From JBFGFG01 sp041627475 (lineage in GTDB: Bacteria; Actinomycetota; Nitriliruptoria; Nitriliruptorales; Nitriliruptoraceae), in contig JBFKQZ010000080.1 of the NCBI GenBank assembly GCA_041627475.1, forward strand, positions 1 to 11,712: a DNA stretch of 11,712 bases. The letters run 5' to 3'. Positions 6,256-11,712 of the stretch are shown here, in pieces (position 1 is the stretch's first letter; each line of letters begins with the position of its first letter). Both the position numbers and the translations under genes were made by a program. The notes under the pieces are model-generated. The model saw nothing but the letters and a program-made list of their open reading frames with translations. It was not told the origin of the DNA and searched no databases.

Positions 6256-7179
6256 ATGCGGACGCGTCAGCTCACCCTCGCCGGACCGCTGCACCTGCGG
6301 CAGACGGTCGCGCCGCTGCGCGTCCACCTCGGCGACCCGACGATGCGGGTCAGCCGCGACGAGGTGGTCCGCTCGACCCGGACGCCGGACGGCCCCGCCA
6401 CGCTCGCGGTGAAGGTGTTCACCGACGGCCGCGTCGATGCCGGCGCCTGGGGGCCGGGCGCGGACCACGTGCTCGAGGCCCTCCCCCGCTTCCTCGGCGA
6501 GGAGGACGACGCCAGCGGCTTCGACGCCGAGCTGCACCCCGCCGTCGCGAAGGCGCACCGACGCAACCCGGGCCTGCGCATCAACGCGACGGGCGACGTC
6601 GAGGACGTCCTCGTCCCGGCGATCCTCGGCCAGCGGGTCACGGGTGGTGAGGCGACCAGCGCCTACCGCGGGCTGGTCCGTACCCACGGCGAGCCCGCAC
6701 CCGGGCCGCACGACGGGCTCCTGCTGCGGCCCCCCGCAGCGTGGTACGTCGCCGAACCCGAGCACACCTACCGCCGGCTCGGCGTGGAGCTGTCGCGGGA
6801 GCGGACCATCCGCGCGGCGAACAAGGCGGTCGGTCGGCTGCAGGAGGCCGCGACGATGTCGACGGCGGACGCCGAGGCGAGGATCTGCAGTGTCCCCGGC
6901 CTCGGCCCCTGGACCGCGTCGCTGGTCCAGCGGATCGCGTTCGGCGACCCCGACCCGGTCGAGGTCGGCGACTACCACATCCCCAACACCGTGGCCTGGG
7001 CCCTCGCCGGCGAGGCGCGCGGCAGCGACGAGCGCATGCTCGAGCTGCTCGAGCCGTGGCGCGGCCAGCGCGGCCGCGTCGTGCGGCTGCTCAAGCTCAC
7101 GACCGGCGGCGCGCCGAAGTTCGGTGCGCGCCAGCGTGTCCACAACAGCCGCACCATGTCGCGCCGGGCACACGGCTGA
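6256..7179 (+). CDS. AlkA-type DNA-3-methyladenine glycosylase (HhH-GPD family)
   Basis: This 307-aa enzyme should cut alkylated purines from DNA by hydrolysing the N-glycosidic bond, the first step of base excision repair. The helix-hairpin-helix VPGLGPWT (residues 213-220) is followed by VEVGDYHIPN, where Asp239 is placed like the catalytic aspartate of E. coli AlkA (D238). The segment PAILGQRVTGGEA (121-133) matches the region at the start of the glycosylase core. Residues 1-100 form the variable N-terminal domain. The C-terminus is basic (RQRVHNSRTMSRRAHG), possibly aiding DNA binding. No methyltransferase (Ada) domain is fused. The start is the first ATG after the preceding stop, close behind a -10 candidate. 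Which lesions it prefers cannot be read from the sequence. Confidence 0.88.
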   Translation: MRTRQLTLAGPLHLRQTVAPLRVHLGDPTMRVSRDEVVRSTRTPDGPATLAVKVFTDGRVDAGAWGPGADHVLEALPRFLGEEDDASGFDAELHPAVAKAHRRNPGLRINATGDVEDVLVPAILGQRVTGGEATSAYRGLVRTHGEPAPGPHDGLLLRPPAAWYVAEPEHTYRRLGVELSRERTIRAANKAVGRLQEAATMSTADAEARICSVPGLGPWTASLVQRIAFGDPDPVEVGDYHIPNTVAWALAGEARGSDERMLELLEPWRGQRGRVVRLLKLTTGGAPKFGARQRVHNSRTMSRRAHG

Positions 7180-7232
7180 CGGCGGACCGTCTGCCGACGG
7201 AGGGCACGTGGCACGTGCGGGGCGACGCACCA

Positions 7233-7245
7233 GTGTCCTCGACAC
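7233..7245. promoter_or_regulatory. Second GTGTC-N3-GACAC dyad, before the aldo/keto reductase
   Basis: This dyad repeats the arms found before the DoxX-like gene. It lies 10 bases before the chosen GTG and partly overlaps the ribosome binding site GGAG (7246-7249). It could act as an operator or as a small RNA hairpin limiting translation. Confidence 0.3.
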
Positions 7246-7255
7246 GGAGCACCAC

Positions 7256-8068
7256 GTGCACACCCTCACCCACCGCGACGTCACCGTCCCCCGCATCGGC
7301 ATCGGCACCTGGGAGCTGACCGACGGCGCCGCCTACGACAGCGTGCGCGACGCCCTGGACCTCGGCTACCGCCACGTCGACACGGCGCAGGCGTACGGCA
7401 ACGAGGAGGAGGTCGGTCGCGCCATCGCCGACAGCGGCGTCGACCGCGACGACCTCTTCGTCACCACGAAGGTCTGGATGGAGCACGCCGCCCCCGTCGA
7501 CGTCGAACGCACGACCGGGGAGAGCCTCCGACGCCTCGGGCTCGACCACGTCGACCTCCTGCTGATCCACTGGCCGACCGACGTCGCCCCGATCGAGGCG
7601 ACGGTCGAGGCGCTGGCCGATCAGCAGACCCGTGACCGCACCCGCCTCATCGGCGTCAGCAACTACACCGCCGCGCAGTTCCAGCGCGCCGCCAAGGTCG
7701 CCGACGTGGCGACCAACCAGGTCGAGTACCACGCGCTGCTCTCGCAGGACACCGTGCTGAACGCCGTCCGCAGCGAGAACGCGTTCCTGACCGCCTACTC
7801 GCCGCTCGCCCACGGGGCACTGTTCGACGACGACCGCGTCGAGAAGGTCGCCGCTGACGTCGGCGCGTCGGTCGCACAGGTCGCGCTCGCGTGGCTGCTG
7901 GCCCAGGACGACGTCGTGGCGCTCCCCCGCTCGAGCTCCCGCGACCACATCGAGGACAACCTCGCCGCGCAGGACCTCACCCTGACCGAGGAGCACCTGC
8001 AGACGCTGGACGAGCTCCCCAAGGACCAGCGCCAGATCGACCCCCCCTTCGCCCCCGACTGGGACTGA
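7256..8068 (+). CDS. Aldo/keto reductase
   Basis: This 270-aa enzyme is an NADPH-dependent carbonyl reductase of the AKR superfamily, close in style to 2,5-diketo-D-gluconate reductases. The catalytic tetrad is complete: Asp42 and Tyr47 in HVDTAQAYGNE, Lys72 in TTKVWM, and His105 in LLIHWP. The cofactor-binding loop VVALPRSSSRDHIEDNL lies near residues 219-235, and the protein ends DPPFAPDWD, a typical family ending. GTG at 7256 is preferred because it has GGAG six bases upstream and homologues usually start at this point. A GTG at 7208 with GGAGG is an in-frame alternative that would add 16 residues. The physiological substrate is unknown. Confidence 0.93.
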   Translation: MHTLTHRDVTVPRIGIGTWELTDGAAYDSVRDALDLGYRHVDTAQAYGNEEEVGRAIADSGVDRDDLFVTTKVWMEHAAPVDVERTTGESLRRLGLDHVDLLLIHWPTDVAPIEATVEALADQQTRDRTRLIGVSNYTAAQFQRAAKVADVATNQVEYHALLSQDTVLNAVRSENAFLTAYSPLAHGALFDDDRVEKVAADVGASVAQVALAWLLAQDDVVALPRSSSRDHIEDNLAAQDLTLTEEHLQTLDELPKDQRQIDPPFAPDWD

Positions 8069-8074
8069 ATTGTT

Positions 8075-8095
8075 CAGGGGGGCTTCGCCCCCCTG
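8075..8095. terminator. Strong hairpin between convergent genes
   Basis: CAGGGGGG and CCCCCCTG pair perfectly over 8 bp around a CTTCG loop, 6 bases after the aldo/keto reductase stop. The position between two convergent genes suggests a terminator, possibly working in both directions. There is no T tract on either strand, so efficiency is uncertain. Confidence 0.6.
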
Positions 8096-8157
8096 CGACC
8101 CCCGGGCGGCCTGGCGGCGCCTGCGGACCGCTGGGAAGACCCCTCTGCGCACGGGCA

Positions 8158-8220
8158 TCGGGCCTCCGCCGAGGCGCGGCGAGCCTGCGAAGCCGAAACC
8201 AGCGCCGAACGGAGGCCCGA
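8158..8220. repeat. 63-base nested inverted-repeat element
   Basis: TCGGGCCTCCG (8158-8168) and CGGAGGCCCGA (8210-8220) are perfect 11-bp complements. Inside them GGCGC (8173-8177) pairs with GCGCC (8202-8206), and GGC (8178-8180) with GCC (8192-8194), giving a long imperfect hairpin. A further CGAGCGAAGCGAGG stretch follows at 8224-8237, next to the stop of the reductase gene. It may be a second terminator, a REP/MITE-like repeat or a structured RNA. No gene is supported between 8069 and 8258. Confidence 0.45.
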
Positions 8221-8258
8221 CTACCGAGCGAAGCGAGGTACAGAGTCCAGCGCGATGA

Positions 8259-9245
8259 CTACTTGCTGTCGGACGAGTGACCCGGGAACACCCGCGCGTC
8301 GGGGTCGATGTAGTGCGCGGCGTTGTTCACGGCCGTCGCCGCCTCGCCGAAGCCGACGGCGATGAGCTTGACCTTGCCCTCGTAGTCGGTGATGTCACCG
8401 GCGGCGTAGACGCCGGGGATGTTCGTCGCCATCGTGGTGTCGACCAGCACGCTGCGCCCGTCGATCTCGACGTCCCAGCTCTTGAGCGGGCCGAGGTCGG
8501 ACTTGAAGCCGAGCGCGGCGATGATCGCCTGGCACTTGATCGTGTCGCGCTCGTCGGTGCGGTTGTCGAAGATCGTGACCGCCTCGATGGCGTTGGGCTC
8601 ACCGTGGACCTGTGCGAGCTCGTGGAACGTCCGCACGTCGACCGACGACGCCATGACCTTGGCGACCGAGTCCTCGTGGGCGCGCCACTTGTCGCGGCGG
8701 TGGATGATCGTGATCGAGCGCGCGATGTCCTCCAGGTTCATCGCCCAGTCGAACGCGGAGTCGCCGCCGCCGACGATCAGGACGTCCTTGTCGCGCATCG
8801 TCTCGAGGTTGCGGACGAAGTACACCAGCCCGTTGCCCTCGAACTCCTCGGTGTCCGGCAGCGGCCGGGGCGTGAACGTCCCGATGCCCCCGGTGATCAG
8901 GACGGCCTTGGCGGTGACCTCGGTGTCCTTGGAGGTCCGGATCAGGAACGAGCCGTCCTCCTGCTTCTCGAGGTCCTCGGCGCGGTGGCCGAGGAGGTAG
9001 GTCGGGTCGTACTGGCCCGCCTGCTCGACGAGGTTCTCGACGAGGTCCTTGCCCTTGACCGCGGGGAACCCGGCGATGTCGTAGATCATCTTCTCCGGGT
9101 AGAGCGCCTCGACCTGGCCACCCGGCTCGGGGAGCGAGTCGATCACGACCATCGACAGCCCACGGAACCCGGCGTAGTAGGCGGCGTAGAGCCCGGCCGG
9201 GCCTGCGCCGATGATGGCGATGTCGACGTCGTGGGTCGTGGTCAA
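8259..9245 (-). CDS. Ferredoxin--NADP+ reductase, thioredoxin-reductase-like type
   Basis: This 328-aa flavoprotein exchanges electrons between NADPH and ferredoxin (or flavodoxin) using FAD. The FAD site GAGPAG (13-18) is followed by the family-typical EPGGQVEALYPEK (40-52); the NADPH site is GGGDSA (159-164) with HRRD (182-185), and the second FAD motif is AAGD (281-284). The only cysteine is C238, so the CxxC disulfide of true thioredoxin reductases is absent. This favours the YumC-like reductase over thioredoxin reductase. The start is TTG: AGGAG lies six bases before it, and an in-frame TAG a few codons further upstream rules out an earlier start. A TAGGGT -10 candidate stands 30 bases ahead. 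The protein should be cytoplasmic. It converges with the aldo/keto reductase. Confidence 0.93.
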   Translation of the reverse strand: MTTTHDVDIAIIGAGPAGLYAAYYAGFRGLSMVVIDSLPEPGGQVEALYPEKMIYDIAGFPAVKGKDLVENLVEQAGQYDPTYLLGHRAEDLEKQEDGSFLIRTSKDTEVTAKAVLITGGIGTFTPRPLPDTEEFEGNGLVYFVRNLETMRDKDVLIVGGGDSAFDWAMNLEDIARSITIIHRRDKWRAHEDSVAKVMASSVDVRTFHELAQVHGEPNAIEAVTIFDNRTDERDTIKCQAIIAALGFKSDLGPLKSWDVEIDGRSVLVDTTMATNIPGVYAAGDITDYEGKVKLIAVGFGEAATAVNNAAHYIDPDARVFPGHSSDSK

Positions 9246-9275
9246 CGCGTGCTCCTGGTGTCGTGCGGTGAGCGC

Positions 9276-9281
9276 ACCCTA
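9276..9281 (-). promoter_or_regulatory. Candidate -10 element for the ferredoxin-NADP reductase
   Basis: TAGGGT in the context CGTAGGGTGC lies 30 bases before the TTG start, close to the spacing seen at cobT and cobA-hemD. The -35 region shows no good match. Confidence 0.35.
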
Positions 9282-9331
9282 CGGGCCGGGGGTGCGTCCG
9301 GTCGAATCCGCGGGACCTGTCGGCGACCGTG

Positions 9332-9742
9332 TCAGGCGACGCGACGTCGGTCGGCGACGCGGTCCAGGCGGTCGGCGATCGCAGGGTTGTCATGCAGCAG
9401 CGGACCGAGGTGACGACGGTCGATGAGCAGCAGCTCGGTGTCGACCACGGTGGTCACCGTGGCGCTGCGGGGCGTGCCGTCCAGAGCGGACAGCTCGCCG
9501 ACGACGTCACCGTCCTGGAGGTATGCCAGGACGCGGTCACCGCGCTTGACCTGGACCATGCCGTGGACGATCACGTAGACGAGGTCGTCGTGGGTGTCAC
9601 CCTCACGGGTGACGTCGCGGAAGCGGCGGACGGTGACGCTCTCGGCGGCAGCGGAGATCTCGGCGAGCTGCTCCAGCGAGCAGCCGCTGAACAGCGGGAG
9701 CCGGCTGAGCCGGTCGATCTTGGCGTCGCGGACGATGCGCAT
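9332..9742 (-). CDS. Stand-alone cyclic-nucleotide-binding-domain protein
   Basis: This 136-aa protein is a single CAP-type effector domain. After the opening helix (LFSGCSLEQLAEIS, 17-30) come the beta-roll strands and the phosphate-binding cassette VGELSALDGTPRSATV (81-96), with Glu83 and Arg92 in the positions that contact ribose and phosphate in Crp. No helix-turn-helix follows, so it is not a DNA-binding regulator by itself, and no kinase, channel or transporter domain is attached. It may act as a cAMP-responsive partner for another protein, or have lost its output. The ATG is supported by AGGAG at 7-base spacing; longer in-frame starts would run through the promoter. A TATACT promoter element lies upstream. 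Confidence 0.85.
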   Translation of the reverse strand: MRIVRDAKIDRLSRLPLFSGCSLEQLAEISAAAESVTVRRFRDVTREGDTHDDLVYVIVHGMVQVKRGDRVLAYLQDGDVVGELSALDGTPRSATVTTVVDTELLLIDRRHLGPLLHDNPAIADRLDRVADRRRVA

Positions 9743-9773
9743 GGGAGGGCTCCTGGGAGGAAGAGCGGGCGGA

Positions 9774-9825
9774 GGGTTACCCCGAGTATACCAAGGTGCG
9801 TGCAATTGCAAGCGCTGTGCTTGCA
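9774..9825 (-). promoter_or_regulatory. Promoter and operator candidate of the cyclic-nucleotide-binding protein
   Basis: On the minus strand TATACT (9790-9785) is a near-consensus -10, 42 bases before the ATG. TTGCAA stands 15 bases further up, a short spacing for a -35. The -35 zone is built from inverted repeats: TGCAATTGCA is a perfect palindrome (9801-9810), and TGCAAGC/GCTTGCA (9807-9813 and 9819-9825) form a 7-bp dyad with a 5-base gap. GGGTTACCC (9774-9782) is a small dyad near the expected transcription start. The patch is much more AT-rich than its surroundings. A regulator binding here would block the polymerase. Confidence 0.55.
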
Positions 9826-9836
9826 CCTGCGCACAG

Positions 9837-9850
9837 TGGTCGCACGACCA
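9837..9850. repeat. Short dyad after the VWA gene
   Basis: TGGTCG and CGACCA are perfect 6-bp complements separated by only CA, just after the VWA stop. The loop is too small for a good RNA hairpin, so this is more likely a protein-binding dyad than a terminator, or chance. Confidence 0.2.
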
Positions 9851-9856
9851 GCGCCG

Positions 9857-11704
9857 TCAGGCGTCGTGGAGCCGGTCGTACCCGGTCACGATGTGGCGCC
9901 CGAGGGCCTCTCCCTGCAGGTGCCTGACACCTCCCCCGGTGACGGCGGCCAGCCGCTCGGCGAACTGCACCAGCCCGTGGCTGTCCTCCAGCAGGAACAC
10001 GTCGAGGCTGATCTGCGACCTGGCCAGCCGCATCGCCTCCCGCAGCGTGGCCTCGAGCGTCTCCGACACCGGCGGCCAGTTGAACCACGAGCGGCCGTCG
10101 ACGAGGTGCGCCGTCGGTTCGCCGTCGGTGACCATGATCACCTGCTTGTGCGGTCGCGGGTCGTCCTGCAGCAGCCGGCGCGCCAGCAGGAACGCGTGCT
10201 GCATGTTGGTGCCGTACACGCGCTCGATGCCCAGCGACGCGAGGTCCTCGGGTCGGATGCGCCGGGCGTAGTCGCTGAAGCCGATCAGGTGGAGCGAGTC
10301 CTGCCGGTGCTGTCCGGTGATCAGCGCGTGCAAGGCCAGCGCCATGCGCTTGGCCGGCACGAGGTGGCCCTGCAGCACCATCGAGAACGACAGGTCCAGC
10401 AGCAGCGCGGTCGCCGTGCGCGGACGGACCTCGTGCTCGACGACCTCGAGGTCGTCGGGGTGCAGCCGCAGCGTCTCCCCCGGCTGCCAGCCAGCGCCGA
10501 CGCCACGCGTGACGGCGTTGCGCACGGTGCGGCTGACGTCGAGCGGCTCGGTGTCGCCGAAGGCCCAGGCGCGGGTCTGCCCCGTCGGTTCGCGGTCCGC
10601 GCCGCCCTCCCGGCGGGACCGCTCGCGTGGGACCTTCCGCAGCAGGTCGGTCAGCGCCTGCTGGCCGAGCAGCCGAGCCCCGCGGGGCGACAGCTCCAGG
10701 TCCCCGTCCCGGCGGCGCAGGACGCCGGACTCCTCCAGCGCCCGCTCGACCTCCTTGAGGCGCCGCAGGTCGCGGACCGCGTCGTCGCCGAGGTGACGGC
10801 GCAGCGCCTCCTCGTCGATGTCGGGCAGCCCGGCCCCCGGCCGGGTCTGGGACAGCTGCTCGTCGAGCTGCTCGAGTTCGCCCAGCCGCTCGACCTCGTC
10901 GAGCATCGACGACATCGAGCCGAAGCCCTCGTCACCGACCCCCTCGCCCTCGAGGTCGCCCCTGTCCCACGGCAGGTTCGGTGCGAGCTCGCGCAGGTTG
11001 GACTCCAGCTGGAGCATCTCCAGCTGGAGGTCGGGGTCGTCCAGGACGCTGTCCATCAGCTGCTGGAGCTGGTTGCGCTGCTCGGGCGACAGCGACGCCA
11101 TCATCCGACTCGCCGCGGCCATCCGGGCGGCCATCTGCGCGAGCAGCTCGTCGAGGCTCTCCGGGCGGTCGGGGAAGTACTGCCCGTGCCTGTCGAGGAA
11201 GCCGTCGAGGTCCGGCTCCTCGCCGCGGTCGCGCTGCGCGATCAGCTCGTTGAGGTCGGCGAGCATCTCGCGGAAGGCGGCGAGGTCGTCGGCGGTCACC
11301 GAGGCGACGCCGGCCGCGAGCTGCGAGAACTGCGCGTCGAGCAGCTCGCGACCGAACTGCTCCCGCAGCCGGGCGAACCGCTGCGCTGCCTCGCGCGAGG
11401 CGAAGTCGTGGTCGAGCAGCTGCCGGAACCGCCGGGCAGGGTCGTCGGGCAGCAGCGCCAGCTCGAGCGCGGCGAACTCGTCGCCCCTCGCGATCCGCTC
11501 CTGGCGTTCGAGCTCGACGATCTCGTCGAGCTGCTCGGTGAGCTCCCGCAGCATGCGCTCGGCCGGTCCGGTCGACGTGCGTCGCCGGCGTTCGGCGAGC
11601 TGTCGCCGCAGCTCGTCCAGGCCACGCGCCCCCGGCAGCCCCTCCTCGAGCAGCCGCCGCAGCGCGCTGCGGACCCCGAAGCCGTGCAGCACCTCGTCGC
11701 TCAT
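9857..11704 (-). CDS. VWA (MIDAS) domain protein, 615 aa
   Basis: The C-terminal third is a von Willebrand factor A domain with a complete metal-ion-dependent adhesion site: D437-x-S439-x-S441 in LLLDLSFSM, Thr499 in GTNMQHAF and Asp527 in VTDGEPT. The first 430 residues are mostly charged, helical and probably coiled-coil (many E/R/L, for example ERMLRELTEQLDEIVELERQE), with a PDRPESLDELLAQ segment and a Met/Gln-rich part near 190-215. No signal peptide or membrane span is seen, so it is cytoplasmic. Such proteins often pair with an AAA+ ATPase of the magnesium-chelatase/MoxR type (as I recall, Rv0958-Rv0959 in M. tuberculosis). The ATG sits within ATGA eight bases from the window edge, allowing overlap with such an upstream gene. 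The function is unproven; chaperone-like metal-cofactor or complex assembly is the usual guess. Confidence 0.88.
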   Translation of the reverse strand: MSDEVLHGFGVRSALRRLLEEGLPGARGLDELRRQLAERRRRTSTGPAERMLRELTEQLDEIVELERQERIARGDEFAALELALLPDDPARRFRQLLDHDFASREAAQRFARLREQFGRELLDAQFSQLAAGVASVTADDLAAFREMLADLNELIAQRDRGEEPDLDGFLDRHGQYFPDRPESLDELLAQMAARMAAASRMMASLSPEQRNQLQQLMDSVLDDPDLQLEMLQLESNLRELAPNLPWDRGDLEGEGVGDEGFGSMSSMLDEVERLGELEQLDEQLSQTRPGAGLPDIDEEALRRHLGDDAVRDLRRLKEVERALEESGVLRRRDGDLELSPRGARLLGQQALTDLLRKVPRERSRREGGADREPTGQTRAWAFGDTEPLDVSRTVRNAVTRGVGAGWQPGETLRLHPDDLEVVEHEVRPRTATALLLDLSFSMVLQGHLVPAKRMALALHALITGQHRQDSLHLIGFSDYARRIRPEDLASLGIERVYGTNMQHAFLLARRLLQDDPRPHKQVIMVTDGEPTAHLVDGRSWFNWPPVSETLEATLREAMRLARSQISLDVFLLEDSHGLVQFAERLAAVTGGGVRHLQGEALGRHIVTGYDRLHDA

Positions 11705-11712
11705 GCGCTGCA

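Noticed and set aside
8224..8237. GAGCGAAGCGAGG-like repeats as the start of a CRISPR or tandem array.
   Set aside because: There is no regular repeat-spacer pattern; the similarity is confined to one short stretch.
8070..8258. A 62-codon plus-strand frame between the convergent genes.
   Set aside because: It starts inside the terminator hairpin, has no ribosome binding site, and its sequence is explained by the inverted repeats.
8259..9245. Annotation as thioredoxin reductase.
   Set aside because: The redox-active CxxC is missing (a single cysteine, C238), while the EPGGQVEALYPEK and GGGDSAFDW segments fit the ferredoxin-NADP reductase branch.
9857..11704. The VWA protein as the cobaltochelatase CobT subunit, given nearby cobalamin genes.
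   Set aside because: It lies over 5 kb from those genes on a separate transcription unit, no CobN or CobS is visible, and the N-terminal half looks like the MoxR/magnesium-chelatase-partner VWA proteins rather than the chelatase subunit.

Overview
The window is very GC-rich, with GC at almost every third codon position, GTG and TTG starts alongside ATG, and short Shine-Dalgarno sites. This fits a high-GC actinobacterium, possibly a deep-branching one such as Nitriliruptoria/Euzebya. That placement is an inference from composition and gene style, not from a marker gene. Eleven complete genes, one partial gene at the left edge and one apparent gene remnant were recognised. No tRNA, rRNA, CRISPR array, insertion sequence or phage gene was seen.

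Left block (1-4693, all minus strand, read right to left): a small unrecognised protein (163 aa); a cobA-hemD fusion (uroporphyrinogen-III methyltransferase plus uroporphyrinogen-III synthase); cobT, which activates the lower ligand of cobalamin; and a DAO-family FAD oxidoreductase whose ATG overlaps the cobT stop (ATGA). These are tetrapyrrole/cobalamin functions, with the flavoenzyme translationally coupled to cobT. Downstream lie what looks like the C-terminal tail of a mannitol dehydrogenase with no N-terminal part, and the first 16 codons of a gene that runs off the window.

Middle block (4763-8068, plus strand): a stand-alone 5'-3' exonuclease with a proline-rich tail ending in a probable sliding-clamp-binding peptide, a small DoxX-like membrane protein, an AlkA-type DNA glycosylase and an aldo/keto reductase. 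The exonuclease and the glycosylase could act in the same base-excision repair route. The exonuclease and the 163-aa gene diverge from a short region whose two candidate -10 elements overlap on opposite strands.

Right block (8259-11704, minus strand): a 615-aa VWA (MIDAS) protein, probably coupled to a gene just outside the window; a stand-alone cyclic-nucleotide-binding-domain protein with the most canonical promoter in the window (TATACT) and an inverted-repeat operator candidate; and a thioredoxin-reductase-like ferredoxin-NADP reductase starting at TTG. The reductase converges on the aldo/keto reductase across about 190 bases that hold a strong hairpin and a second, nested 63-base inverted-repeat structure.

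A TAnnnT candidate -10 element, usually set in a gTAnnnTcg context, recurs upstream of seven genes at similar distances. Before the AlkA-type gene it lies only 6 bases from the ATG, which suggests a leaderless transcript.
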